Notes: generated by a model from the letters alone, not told the origin. Counted from the first letter of the stretch, positions 32,730 to 42,656 are shown. The stretch: 64,000 nucleotides of DNA from Streptomyces sp. AC512_CC834 (GCF_019049325.1 NZ_JAGMUO010000006.1:32102-96101); one strand, 5' to 3'. A program made the numbers and translations.

Positions 32730-32845
32730 CCTGGGTTCCTCCCCCCGCCGACCGTCCGCCGGCGCCGTGCGCCCCTGCCCGGTCCCACGGCCGTGTTGCA
32801 CCGCTCGCTATACCGGCCTATACCGCTTCCTGAGGATGCTCGGTC

Positions 32846-34276
32846 ATGAGGCGCTATCTCGGTGTCTACTCGTTCATCGTACTGGTACCGGTCGTCGTGG
32901 CGGTGTGCATGCTCAGCTGGCTGGCGCATGGTTCCGGCGGCGGCGCTGCTGGCGTCGGCTCCGGTTCCGGCGGTGACCTGCAGCTGTACCGACTGCTCGT
33001 GGCCACCTCGGTCGTGGTCGGCGTCGCGGCGCTGGGCGGAGCGGTTGCCCGGCGATGCGGCCAGCCTGCGGTCGTCGGTGAGTTGGTGACCGGCTTGGTC
33101 CTGGGCCCCTCCGTGCTCGGCGGGATCGCGCCCCGGGCGCAGGAGTGGCTGTTTCCCACGTCAGTCCTGCCGCACCTGAACACACTGGCCCAGTTCGGCG
33201 TGGTGTTCTTCATGTTCCTGGTCGGAGCGGAGGTCCCCTCGGGCACGCTGCGCAAGAGCGGGCCCGTGGGGTTCCTCATCGGCCACGCCTCGATCGCGGT
33301 GCCCTTCCTCGCGGGCCTGCTCATGGCCTGGTGGCTGCACGGGCGATATCCCCCGGCGCATGCGAGCGAGACGGCCTTCTTGCTGTTCGTCGCGCTGTCC
33401 TTCTCCATCACCGCGTTCCCCGTACTGGCGCGAGTGCTGTCGGAGCGTCAGTTGCTGCGCACCCCGATCGGTGTGACCGGGCTGACCGCGGCGGGGGTCG
33501 GCGACGCCACCGCCTGGGGCCTGCTCGCGGTGGTGATCGCCATCGTGCGCGGTACGTCGCTGACCGCCGCCTCTCTCGCGGTGGTGTTCGTAACTGCCTT
33601 CGCGCTGGTGATGTGGATGGTCGTCAAACCGCTGGTGACCAGGGCGGTGGCACGAGCCGAGCGCAATCGGCTGTCCCGTGACGGCCTGTGTGCCGCGCTG
33701 GTGTTCCTGATCCTGCTTTCCGCGCTCGCCACCGACCGCATGGGGGTGCACGCGATCTTCGGCCCCTTCATGGCGGGCGTCATCATGCCGCGGAACTCTC
33801 CCCTGATCAGTGAACTCAGCCGCAAGATCCAGGGGGTCACGGTGTGGCTGCTGCTGCCGCTGTTCTTCGTGACCGTCGGTCTGCAGACCACGTTGAGCAC
33901 GCTGAACGGTGCCGGCCCCTGGCTAACCTCGCTACTGATCACCGTGGTGGCTGTCGTGGCCAAGATGGCCAGCGCCTCCGCCACCGCACTCGCGATAGGC
34001 GGCCACACCCGACGCGAGGCGCTGGCGCTCGGAGCGATGATGAACTGCCGGGGGCTGACCGAACTCGTCGTCCTCAGCCTGGGCCTTGAGTTGGGTGTTT
34101 TGGATGCGCAGTTGTTCGCGATGTTCGTGTGCATGGCACTGGTGACAACCGCCATGACCGGGCCGCTTCTGCGCCGGCTCCTCCCGGCGTCGGCTGCACC
34201 AGGGCCCGACGACCACAGTGACCGGCTTCCCCCCGCGAAGGAAGTGAACCGTGATGCCCACCTCCGTCGACCGTGA
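32846..34276 (+). CDS. CPA2-family cation/proton antiporter
   Basis: 476 residues with about 12-13 membrane segments. Family landmarks are VVGELVTGLVLGPSVLGG, VVFFMFLVGAEV and FGPFMAGVIMPR of Kef/Nap-type antiporters. No C-terminal TrkA/RCK regulatory domain follows. It overlaps cysD by 26 nt, so it is translated with the sulfate-activation genes. Antiporters of this type occur in many actinomycete clusters, where they are thought to act in ion balance or product efflux; the cargo is unknown. Confidence 0.85.
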   Translation: MRRYLGVYSFIVLVPVVVAVCMLSWLAHGSGGGAAGVGSGSGGDLQLYRLLVATSVVVGVAALGGAVARRCGQPAVVGELVTGLVLGPSVLGGIAPRAQEWLFPTSVLPHLNTLAQFGVVFFMFLVGAEVPSGTLRKSGPVGFLIGHASIAVPFLAGLLMAWWLHGRYPPAHASETAFLLFVALSFSITAFPVLARVLSERQLLRTPIGVTGLTAAGVGDATAWGLLAVVIAIVRGTSLTAASLAVVFVTAFALVMWMVVKPLVTRAVARAERNRLSRDGLCAALVFLILLSALATDRMGVHAIFGPFMAGVIMPRNSPLISELSRKIQGVTVWLLLPLFFVTVGLQTTLSTLNGAGPWLTSLLITVVAVVAKMASASATALAIGGHTRREALALGAMMNCRGLTELVVLSLGLELGVLDAQLFAMFVCMALVTTAMTGPLLRRLLPASAAPGPDDHSDRLPPAKEVNRDAHLRRP

Positions 34277-35192
34277 CACACCCCGTGCCATACCGGCTGT
34301 GGATGTCGAACACCTCGCCGCCCTTGAGGCGGAGGCGATTTTCATACTCCGCGAGGTCGTCGCGGAATCGGAACGGCCGGCCCTGCTGTTCTCCGGAGGC
34401 AAGGACTCGATCGTGATGCTCCATTTGGCGCAGAGGGCCTTCGCGCCCGCACGGATACCGTTCCCGCTGGTGCACGTGGACACCGGGCACAACTTCACCG
34501 AGGTGCTGGAGCTTAGGGACAAACTCACCGCTGAACTGGAGGCGCAGCTCATCGTGGGCAGCGTGCAGGAGGCGATCGACTCCGGCCTGGTCGTCGAGCC
34601 TGATTCCGGTATGCGCAACGCGATCCAGACACCCGTCCTGCTCCAGACGATCGAAAGGCACCGTCTCACCGCCCTGTTCGGCGGCGCCCGCCGGGACGAG
34701 GAAAAAGCTAGGGCGAAGGAACGCTTCGTCAGTTTCCGTGACGACTTCGGTCAGTGGAACCCCAAGAGTCAACGGCCCGAACTGTGGTCCTTGTACAACT
34801 CCCGCATCCGTCCGGGTGAGTCGATCCGGGTGTTCCCCCTGTCCAATTGGACCGAACTGGACATCTGGCACTACATCCAGCGGGAGGACATCGAGCTCCC
34901 ATCGCTGTACTACGCCCACGAGCGGTCCGTCGTGAACCGAGACGGCATGCTGTTCGCGGTCCACGAACACCTGCCCGTCCGGCCTGGCGAAGAGCCGTAC
35001 AACGCGCAGGTGCGCTACCGCACCATCGGTGACACCTCATGCACCGCCGCCGTCGGCTCCGGTGCCACGACGGCGGCGGACGTCATCCAGGAGATTCTCA
35101 CCACCCGGCTGACCGAGCGCGGAGCCACGCGCGGCGACGACAGGGTCAGCGATTCGGCCATGGAAGACCGCAAGCGTGAGGGGTATTTCTGA
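34251..35192 (+). CDS. cysD: Sulfate adenylyltransferase subunit 2
   Basis: 313 residues (GTG at 34251; an ATG follows directly). The PP-loop SGGKDSIVMLHLA is near residue 48, followed by HVDTGHNFTEV, GGARRDEEKARAKER and a C-terminal REGYF, all typical of CysD. With CysN it makes adenosine phosphosulfate (APS) from ATP and sulfate. It is out of its usual assimilation operon: no cysH, cysI or cysC is nearby. With a sulfotransferase in the same cluster it is likely a dedicated PAPS supply. APS kinase must come from elsewhere in the genome. Confidence 0.95.
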   Translation: MMPTSVDRDTPRAIPAVDVEHLAALEAEAIFILREVVAESERPALLFSGGKDSIVMLHLAQRAFAPARIPFPLVHVDTGHNFTEVLELRDKLTAELEAQLIVGSVQEAIDSGLVVEPDSGMRNAIQTPVLLQTIERHRLTALFGGARRDEEKARAKERFVSFRDDFGQWNPKSQRPELWSLYNSRIRPGESIRVFPLSNWTELDIWHYIQREDIELPSLYYAHERSVVNRDGMLFAVHEHLPVRPGEEPYNAQVRYRTIGDTSCTAAVGSGATTAADVIQEILTTRLTERGATRGDDRVSDSAMEDRKREGYF

Positions 35193-36433
35193 TGAACATG
35201 CTGCGATTCGCCACCGCCGGTTCGGTGGATGACGGGAAGTCGACCCTGATCGGCAGGTTGCTGTATGACTCGAAGTCGCTCTTCGACGATCAGCTGTCCG
35301 CGATCGAGGCCGTCTCCAGCGCACGCGGCGATGACTACACCGATCTGTCCTTGCTCACCGACGGACTGCGCGCCGAACGCGAACAAGGCATCACCATCGA
35401 CGTCGCCTACCGGTATTTCTCGACGCCGAGACGCAAATTCATCGTTGCCGACACGCCAGGGCACACCCAATACACCCGCAACATGATCACCGGAGCCTCC
35501 ACGGCCGACCTGGCGCTAATCCTGGCTGACGCGCGGAAGGGACTGGTGGAACAGAGCCGCCGGCACGCGTTGTTGTGCACTCTGCTGGGCGTCCGGCGCC
35601 TGGTCCTGTGCGTGAACAAGATGGACCTCGTCGACTTCAGCCAGGCGCAGTTCGAGGAGCTGCGTGCGGAGTTCACTGACTACACCGCCGAGATCGGCGC
35701 GCGAGATGTCACTGTCATCCCTGTGTCGGCGCTGCGGGGCGACAACGTCGTACACCCCTCTCCGAACATGCCGTGGTATGACGGGCCTGCTCTGCTCGCG
35801 CACCTAGAGAACGTGCCCGCCACATCTGTCACGGACTCCCTGGGTGCCCGGCTACCGGTCCAGTACGTGATCCGGCCGCAGTCCACCCGCGTCACCGACC
35901 ATCGCAGCTATGCCGGCCAGATGGCTGCCGGTGTGCTGCGTACCGGCGACGAGGTGCTGGTCCTGCCCTCCCGTGCCACCACTCGAATCACCAGGATCAA
36001 CTCGCCCAGCGGCTCCGTTCCAGAAGCCCGCCCGCCCATGTCCGTCACGGTCGAGCTCGCCGACGAATTCGACATCTCCCGCGGGGACCTGCTATGTCAC
36101 CCGCACGACACTCCAGTAGTCTCCCAGGAGTTGCAGGCCCTGGTGTGCTGGATGAACGAGAGCCAGGCCCTTGACCCGACCCAGAAGTACGCGGTCAAAC
36201 ACACCACGCGCACGGCGCGCGCCATGGTGCGACAGCTGGGGTACCGGCTCGACATCAACACTTTGCGCGAAGAGCCGGCCAAGAGCCTTGCCGTCAACGA
36301 GATCGGCAGTGTCAGTCTTCGCACCACCGTCCCGCTGACGTTCGATTCCTACCGACGGAACAGGACTATGGGCGGATTCATTCTGATCGATGAGTCCACA
36401 AACCGTACCGTGGGGGCCGGAATCGTCACCTGA
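35192..36433 (+). CDS. cysN: Sulfate adenylyltransferase subunit 1, GTPase
   Basis: 413 residues, ATG overlapping the cysD stop (TGATG). GTPase motifs GSVDDGKST (P-loop), DTPGHTQYTRN (G3) and NKMD (G4) are intact, with the two beta-barrel domains behind. GTP hydrolysis drives APS formation by CysD. The protein ends after the barrels, so there is no fused APS kinase. Last gene of the plus-strand sulfate group, followed by two minus-strand genes. Confidence 0.95.
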   Translation: MNMLRFATAGSVDDGKSTLIGRLLYDSKSLFDDQLSAIEAVSSARGDDYTDLSLLTDGLRAEREQGITIDVAYRYFSTPRRKFIVADTPGHTQYTRNMITGASTADLALILADARKGLVEQSRRHALLCTLLGVRRLVLCVNKMDLVDFSQAQFEELRAEFTDYTAEIGARDVTVIPVSALRGDNVVHPSPNMPWYDGPALLAHLENVPATSVTDSLGARLPVQYVIRPQSTRVTDHRSYAGQMAAGVLRTGDEVLVLPSRATTRITRINSPSGSVPEARPPMSVTVELADEFDISRGDLLCHPHDTPVVSQELQALVCWMNESQALDPTQKYAVKHTTRTARAMVRQLGYRLDINTLREEPAKSLAVNEIGSVSLRTTVPLTFDSYRRNRTMGGFILIDESTNRTVGAGIVT

Positions 36434-36452
36434 CTCAGGCGCCTCCTGGGAT

Positions 36453-36740
36453 TCACTCGTCCTTACTGTTCGCGTGTGTCCGTTCCCGTACAGCAGGATC
36501 CTTGTCCGGCGAATAAACGCCGAAGCCGTCCTCGCTCAATAGGCGAATCAGGCGTTGCCATTCCGCGAGCTCGCAGTCCAGATAGTTCTGACGCCAAGCA
36601 GATTCAAGACAGTACGCTTTCGGCTGCCGTTGCCGTACATCCCGTAAACCGGCTTCTGCTGCCACCGCATCCGCATGGTTCATACCCGTGGCCCGCTTCT
36701 GAACCGCTCTCCGCGCCGAGTCGTCCAATTGCTCAGTCAT
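36453..36740 (-). CDS. Hypothetical protein, 95 residues
   Basis: Starts MTEQLDDSARRAVQKRATGM with GGAG 9 nt upstream; a longer frame to 36854 would overlap the next gene. Highly charged, no membrane segment or signal peptide; a YCLESAWRQNY stretch and a DGFGVYSPDKDP tail stand out. Not recognised. It follows the hypothetical gene at 36796 on the same strand (55 nt gap). The DNA of this pair is visibly less GC-rich than its neighbours. Confidence 0.55.
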   Translation of the reverse strand: MTEQLDDSARRAVQKRATGMNHADAVAAEAGLRDVRQRQPKAYCLESAWRQNYLDCELAEWQRLIRLLSEDGFGVYSPDKDPAVRERTHANSKDE

Positions 36741-36795
36741 CACATTCTCCGCTCTTGAAATGCTATTCTTCCCGCGCCTCCAGGGCGACGTCGAT

Positions 36796-37260
36796 TCACT
36801 CACAGTGATTACGGAGAACTTGCAGCTTTGTTTCACAGCGCGCATATTCACCAAAGAGAGGCAGCAATGCCTTTCGCAGTTCTGCCTCTTCCAGCAGCCC
36901 TCGGGTGCACGATTGGCTCAGATGTTGAGTGGCTCTCCGGGATCGCTCGCACACCATCTGCCAGGTAGCAAACACCTCCGCACCACCTTCGGTGTCGTGC
37001 GAGGGCAACTCATGCTGGCGAACACTGCCCGGTGAAGAAGGCTCCTCGGTGTACGCAAGGAAGTTCAGTTCATGGCTCGTCAGTTCTCGCAGGGTCCGGG
37101 TAACCGTTCCGTCAGGCTTGAGCATGGCGGCGGCCTTGTCGAGCTGCAGGCCCGCTAATTCCTCAAAATGGCTTCCCACCGCCATGCGATAAGCGGCGAC
37201 AGCGTCCAGCATCATCCGGGTGTCTTCCTTAAGTGCTCCGGTCTGTTCATGGTCTGGCAT
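36796..37260 (-). CDS. Hypothetical helical protein with a TTA codon
   Basis: 154 residues from an ATG with GGAGG 6 nt upstream. Predicted mostly helical (DTRMMLDAVAAYRMAVG, FATWQMVCERSRRATQHL, EEAELRKALLPLFGEYARC). No family recognised. Leu35 is encoded by TTA (37156-37158, minus strand), the codon read by the bldA tRNA in Streptomyces, so translation may depend on developmental stage. It could be a small regulator at the right edge of the cluster. Lower GC than the neighbours may mean recent acquisition. Confidence 0.6.
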   Translation of the reverse strand: MPDHEQTGALKEDTRMMLDAVAAYRMAVGSHFEELAGLQLDKAAAMLKPDGTVTRTLRELTSHELNFLAYTEEPSSPGSVRQHELPSHDTEGGAEVFATWQMVCERSRRATQHLSQSCTRGLLEEAELRKALLPLFGEYARCETKLQVLRNHCE

Positions 37261-37806
37261 GTGATGCCTCCGTATCGGCCTATCGCCAGGCAGGTTTCGC
37301 ACGATACTCGGAGCCAGCGTCAATGCTCGCGCCTTGTAGTGCACCCCTGATGGTCGATACGGGGGACGACACCGACCATCAGGGGCAGAATCAGGTGCTC
37401 TTGGCAGTCAACGATGCGCCCGACGACGCCTAGCAATGACCGCTTCTGCACGTGACCATCTCTCCGAGCACGTCTTGATTATGGCAGCTGCCCCGCCTCC
37501 GCACCGGCAGGATTGCGACAACTTCACCCTGCCTCCGCACACGGTGAATCCCGCACAGCTGCGTTACCGGGGCTGGGCTGTTGCAAAGCCACTTGGACAG
37601 GTGAAGGTGCTGGTCACGGCATCGACTGCACACGCGGATTGCCCGTATTCGCAGTGGTGGCGGCAGCACCTGGAGCGATGGCGGACGTCGCGATTGCCCC
37701 GGGTACCCGGTGACCGCCACGACCCGGGCTTCACCGACTTCGTCCTGCGGACCGCGGGGCCGCTGGCACACCCGCTCAGGAAGGCCTCTGACCTGAAGGC
37801 CGTGCT
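37261..37806. other. Region without a supported gene upstream of the tRNA-serS unit
   Basis: About 550 nt hold overlapping open frames on both strands, none with a recognisable family or good ribosome site. A plus-strand frame from 37436 runs through the promoter and tRNA sequence and so is probably not coding as a whole; its PYSQWWRQHLERW segment may be a decayed gene piece. Confidence 0.5.
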
Positions 37807-37850
37807 GTCAGTAGGGAGTCAGGAGGCGGTCAGAGCCGTGGGGGCAGACT
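37807..37850 (+). promoter_or_regulatory. SARP-type promoter for tRNA-like 2 and the seryl-tRNA synthetase
   Basis: GTCAG repeats begin at 37807, 37818 and 37829, exactly 11 bp apart, with a CAGACT -10 candidate at 37845-37850 in the same phase as at the other cluster promoters. Transcription should begin near 37857, 39 nt before the tRNA 5' end. Confidence 0.75.
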
Positions 37851-37895
37851 ATTCACCAACAGCGCGCCAGCGAATGGGTCGCGGGAACGCTACAG

Positions 37896-37984
<89 letters not shown>

Positions 37985-38097
37985 AATCTCTGGGGACTGC
38001 CCTGCATGTCGTCGTGGCCCGACCGGTCCTCGTCGGCACAGGCCTCGACCGGCTGGCCCGATTGCCCGAAAGCGCCCTCGCCGCTCAAGGAGAAATC

Positions 38098-39384
38098 GTG
38101 CACGACCCTCAGGACCTGCTGCGTCCGGACACCCAAGCCGAACAACGGTTAAGCAGACGCCGCTACGTCCTTGACACAGAAACCTTGAAAAAGCTCGTTC
38201 AGCGACGCGCAAAGGCCATCGCGCACAAGGACTCCCTGCGTGGACGACTCAACTCAGTCACCCGCAAGCTGGCGGAGCAACGCGGCGCCAGGGATCAGCT
38301 CGACCTCGACACCGCGAAAGAGCTGAAGCGCCGGGTTCAGCTGGCGGATGAGGAACAGCGGCTCGCCGATAGTGAGTTGACTACCTTCCTGCTGGCTGTG
38401 CCCAATACTCCCGCGAGCGAAACCCCCAGGGGCGGCCCGGATGACCCGCCAGTCGAGGTCCGGCGGTGGGGACGCCAGCCGACCTTCGATTTTGAACCGC
38501 GCGACCACGTCGACCTGGCCACGTCCGCAGGCCTCCTCGACCTGCCCCGGGCCAGCAAGCTGTCTGGATCCCGCTTCGCGGTGTTCCGCGGTGCAGGCGC
38601 GCGGCTCGAACGTGCGCTAACCTCCTTCCTGCTGGATCTGCACACCGAAGAGCACCGATACATCGAGCACAGCGTCCCGCACCTCGTGACATCGGAGACA
38701 ATGACGGGAACGGGCCAGCTGCCTAAGTTCGCTGACGACCTGTTCGCCACCAAGGTCGCGGACCGTGACCTGTATCTGATCCCCACTGCGGAAGTACCCC
38801 TGGTCAACCTCTACGGCAAAGAGACTCTGGGTGCGGACGACCTCCCGCTGAGTCTCACGGCCCACACGGCGTGCTTCCGTTCGGAGGCCGGGTCCTACGG
38901 CCGGGACACCCGCGGAGTGATCCGCCTCCACCAATTCGCCAAGGTGGAACTTGTGCGTCTGTGTCTCTTGCAGGACGCGGAAGAACAGCTCCAACTCCTG
39001 CTGTCCCACGCCGAAGAGTGCCTCCAACGCCTTGGTCTGCACTACCGGGTCACAGACCTTCGCGCAGGCGACCTCGGCTTCTCCGCCCGCCGTACCTACG
39101 ACCTTGAGGTCTGGCTGCCGAGCCAACAGTGTTTCCGCGAGATCTCCTCCGTATCCGACTGCGGAGACTTCCAGGGACGCAGGGCCGGCGTACGGGTCAA
39201 GCGAGGCGACACGAAGGAGTACGCGGCCACACTCAACGGCTCGGGACTTCCCATCGGCAGGACAGTGGTAGCACTCCTCGAACAGAATCAGCGCGCCGAC
39301 GGCTCGATCGAGATCCCTCCAGCCCTCACTCCCTATACCGGATTCCACACGATCAACCCCGACGGAACGACCCAAGTGAACTGA
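38098..39384 (+). CDS. Seryl-tRNA synthetase, cluster-specific (VlmL-like)
   Basis: 428 residues from a GTG at 38098 with AAGGAG 6 nt upstream; the longer frame from 38014 lacks such a site. The N-terminal antiparallel coiled coil (about residues 28-110) that grips the variable arm of tRNA(Ser) is present. Class II motif 2 reads FRSEAGSYGRDTRGVIRLHQF and motif 3 NGSGLPIGRTVVALLEQNQ, close to the normal enzyme. A housekeeping SerRS should exist elsewhere. Valanimycin's VlmL is the precedent for a second SerRS that feeds a tRNA-dependent transferase. Its gene starts 114 nt after tRNA-like 2 and likely shares its transcript, so synthetase and tRNA are made together. Confidence 0.9.
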   Translation: MHDPQDLLRPDTQAEQRLSRRRYVLDTETLKKLVQRRAKAIAHKDSLRGRLNSVTRKLAEQRGARDQLDLDTAKELKRRVQLADEEQRLADSELTTFLLAVPNTPASETPRGGPDDPPVEVRRWGRQPTFDFEPRDHVDLATSAGLLDLPRASKLSGSRFAVFRGAGARLERALTSFLLDLHTEEHRYIEHSVPHLVTSETMTGTGQLPKFADDLFATKVADRDLYLIPTAEVPLVNLYGKETLGADDLPLSLTAHTACFRSEAGSYGRDTRGVIRLHQFAKVELVRLCLLQDAEEQLQLLLSHAEECLQRLGLHYRVTDLRAGDLGFSARRTYDLEVWLPSQQCFREISSVSDCGDFQGRRAGVRVKRGDTKEYAATLNGSGLPIGRTVVALLEQNQRADGSIEIPPALTPYTGFHTINPDGTTQVN

Positions 39385-39457
39385 ACAGGCGATTCTCAGG
39401 TTCCTGCATCAACAGTTCTCATGTTGTGTCTGCAGTAGCCCCATGACGCCCCTACAA

Positions 39458-41125
39458 CTAGCCTCGGGCTTTCATGAGGTGGGCTGTCCGAGGCGTGAGC
39501 GAAAACGCGAGAAGTGCTCCTGACCTGCAACGATAGGAATCGTCGAGGGTCCAGATCGTGCCGTGGAAAGAAGCACTTCTCAGGTGAATAAGCGTATCGG
39601 GTCGTACCCGCGTGCCCGTATCGAGGGCGGCGGTCGTGGAGTGGTCTCCCAGGCCCGGGGGTGTGCTGCTGGTCGAGACCGCCCGCAAGGCCGGGCTGGA
39701 CACCGCGATATCGGGCGCGCTGGCGCCCTGGCGGAAGGCTCGGGCGGTGCACGATCCGGGCAAGATCCTGCTGGATGTGGCCTTGGCGGTCGCCTTGGGC
39801 GGCGACTGCCTGGCCGATGCCGGGATGTTGCGGGCCGAGCCGGCAGTGTTCGGCCCGGTAGCCTCCGACCCGACCGTTTCCCGCCTCATCGACACCCTGG
39901 CCGCTTCCGGCCCGAAGGCTCTCAACGCAATTCGCACGGCACGGGCCGAAGTCCGCGAGCGGGTGTGGAAGTTGGCCAAGGACTCGTCGCCGGACGCCAC
40001 CGGGCAGGTGATCGTGTACCTGGACGGGGTACTGGTACTGGCCCACTCCGACAAGCAGGATGCGGCCGCGACCTGGAAGAAGTCCTTCGGACATCACCCG
40101 CTGATGGGCTTCGTCGATCACGGAAGTGGCGATACCGGCGAGCCTGTGGCTGCGCTGCTGCGGCCCGGGACACGGGCAGCAACACCGCCATCGATCACAT
40201 CGAAGCCGCCCGACTCGCCCTGGCCCAGCTGCCGAAGAAGTACCGGCGTGGACGCCGGACGCTGATCCGGACCGACTCCGCGGGCGGGACACATGAGTTC
40301 GTCGCTTGGCTCGCCCAGCGGGGCAGATGGCTGTCGTACTCGGTCGACATGACCATCACCGAAGCTATCCACCAGGCCGTCCTCAAGGTCCCGCCCGCTG
40401 CCTGGACACCAGCCGTCGAGCCGGGCGGCGAGATCCGTGACGGGGCCTGAGTCGCCGAACTCGACGGCGACGTCGTGAAAGGCTGGCCACAGGGCATGCG
40501 CCTGATCGTCCGGAAGGAACGGCCGCATCCCGGCGCCCAGTTGCGGTTCACCGATGCCGACGGACTGCATCTCACCGCGTTCGCCACCAACACCACCGGC
40601 TCCCCGATCGCCGCACTCGAACTCCGCCACCGTCAGCGGGCACGCGCCGAGGACCGCATCCGAAACGCTCGCGCCACCGGACTGCGCAACCTGCCCCTGC
40701 ACGACACCGCGCAAAACCAGATCTGGCTGGAGATCGTCCAGCTCGCCCTCGACCTGCTCGCCTGGATGCCCATGCTCACTCTGACCGGCAAACCCCGACT
40801 CTGGGAGCCCCGCCGCCTGCGACTCCGCCTCTTCTCCGCCTCCGCCCAGCTCGCCACCACCGCCCGCCGCCGACACCTCAGATTCGCCGACCACTGGCCC
40901 TGGACCGACGTGATCACCGCCACCCTCGCACGCCTCGCAGCACTCCCGAACCCCGGCTGACCAGCGCGAAACCCGTCCCTGCGAACAGCAGCACCCCAAC
41001 CGGAACCGTGGAACCCGGCGCCTACCCGACGCGACAGCCGGGTCCTCGACACGCCCTCACCAACCAGAACAAACGAAACGGCACACCGGAAGAACCGACG
41101 GGCCGTCACGAAATTTCGAGGCTAG
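39458..41125 (+). mobile_element. IS1380-family insertion sequence, inactive
   Basis: Imperfect terminal inverted repeats begin CTAGCCTCGGGCTTTCATGA on the left and CTAGCCTCGAAATTTCGTGA on the right (inward). The 1.67-kb size is normal for IS1380. The only gene is the broken transposase at 39584-40960. It lies 73 nt after the serS stop and probably marks the right border of the biosynthetic cluster. Confidence 0.8.
39584..40960 (+). pseudogene. IS1380-family transposase, two frameshifts and a stop
   Basis: Reading starts at a GTG at 39584 (NKRIGSYPRARIEGGGRGVV), shifts frame near 39655 into VLLVETARKAGLDTAISGAL, shifts back near 40170 before GSNTAIDHIEAARLALAQLP, and has an in-frame TGA at 40448-40450 where the family has tryptophan (EIRDGA-stop-VAELDGD). 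The remainder (VRKERPHPGAQLRFTDADG to LARLAALPNPG) is colinear with intact IS1380 transposases. Three separate lesions show it is dead. Confidence 0.9.
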
Positions 41126-41128
41126 CGG

Positions 41129-42656
41129 CAATACCAGTGACTTAAGGGTCTCGGCTGGTAGCGTGGCATCCAGGAGGTGCCTGGATGCCACGCCCTGGGC
41201 AGGTCAAGCCGGAGACGGATGAGCGGTTGTCGGACCGGATCGCGGTCGGGCTGCTGACACGCACGTTTCCGCCGGAGCTGGTGGACCGGGTGGTCGCCGA
41301 TTGCGACCGTTCTGGCCTGCGCACTCGGTTGCTGCCGCCGCGGGTGGTGGTCTATTTCGTGCTGGCAATGTGCCTGTTCTCGGGACAGGGCTATGAGGAG
41401 GTCGCGCGGCTGCTCACGCAGGGTCTGACCTGGGCGAAGCGTTGGTCGGGCTCGTGGCAGGTGCCGAGTACGGCGGCGATCTCGCGAGCGCGGGTGAAGC
41501 TGGGGCCGGAGCCTTTGAAGGCGCTGTTCGCCGAGGTTGCCCGGCCGTTGGCGACCGAGGAGACCCGGGGCGCCCGGTATGGGCGGTGGCGGCTGGTGGC
41601 GATCGACGGCACGGTCTTCGATGTGCCGGACAGCGAGCAGAACGCCGCGCACTTCGGGCGGCCGAAGACCGATCGCACCGAGCGGTGCGCGTATCCGCAG
41701 GTGCGGATGGTGGCGCTCGCCGAGTGTGGCACCCACGCCATCACCGCCGCCGCCCTGGGGTCGCTGTCGTCCTCCGAACCGGCCCTTGCTCGTGGGCTGT
41801 TCGGCCATCTCGGCGAGGAGGATCTGTTGCTGGCCGACCGTGGGTTCACCGGGGTGGAGCTGTGGCGGGCGGCCTCGGCCGGCGGCGCGGACCTGCTGTG
41901 GCGGATCCGCTCGCATCAGATCCTGCCGGTGTGCGAGGAGCTTCCCGACGGCTCTTACCTGTCGGAGATCGTCGTTGCGAAGGACCGTAAGCGCGCCGAC
42001 CCCACGACCGTGCGGGTCGTCGAGTACACACTTCACGGCACAGGCTTGCCCGAACAGGATGCCCCCTACCGGCTGATCACCACGATCCTTGACCCCGAGG
42101 CCGCCCCGGCCGCCGACCTGGCCGCCCGCTATCACGAGCGGTGGGAGATCGAGACCACGCTGGACGAGCTGAAGACCCACCAGCGCGGTCCCGCCCAGGT
42201 CCTGCGCTCCCGCTCGCCCGACGGCGTCGAGCAGGAAGTCTGGGGCCACCTGCTGGTCCACTACGCCATTCGCAGCCTGATGCACGACACCGCGGACGCC
42301 ACCCAACTCGACGCCGACCGGCTCTCCTTCACCCGCAGCCTCCGCCTCGCCCGCCGCCAGGTCACCGCGCAGGCGGCCTTTTCCCCCTGACCGCCTCGCC
42401 ACAGCCCTTGCTGAAGGTCTGCGGGAGATATCCCGGCACCTGCTGCCCGCCCGCCGCAGACGCTTCAACCCCCGCGTCATCAAACGCAAGATGTCCGGCT
42501 TCGGCGTCAAACGCGACGAACACCGGCATCCTCCGCAACCCGACCGGAGCCCGGCCGAGGCCGTCGCCATCGCCCCGCACTGGCGCACAGCCTCAATCAA
42601 CCCACCGACGAAGGTCCCACGAAGCTGGGACGCGATCCCCTAAGTCACTGGTATTG
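41129..42656 (+). mobile_element. IS4-family insertion sequence with target-site duplication
   Basis: Terminal inverted repeats CAATACCAGTGACTTA are at both ends (41129 inward; 42656 inward). The element is flanked by the 10-bp direct repeat AGGCTAGCGG (41119-41128 and 42657-42666), the target duplication expected for IS4. The target is the right end of the IS1380 element, so this insertion is the later event. Confidence 0.9.
41185..42643 (+). pseudogene. IS4-family transposase with C-terminal frameshift
   Basis: The first 401 residues (ATG 41185 to TGA 42390) carry the DDE core: IDGTVFDVPDS, LLADRGFTGVELW and RYHERWEIETTLDELK. At about 42380 the frame breaks at a TTTTCCCCC run; one base less would continue as AFPPDRLATALAEGL to a stop at 42641-42643, including the RFNPRVIKRKMSGFGVKR tail common to this family. 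All catalytic residues precede the break, so partial activity is conceivable, but I treat it as decayed. Confidence 0.8.
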
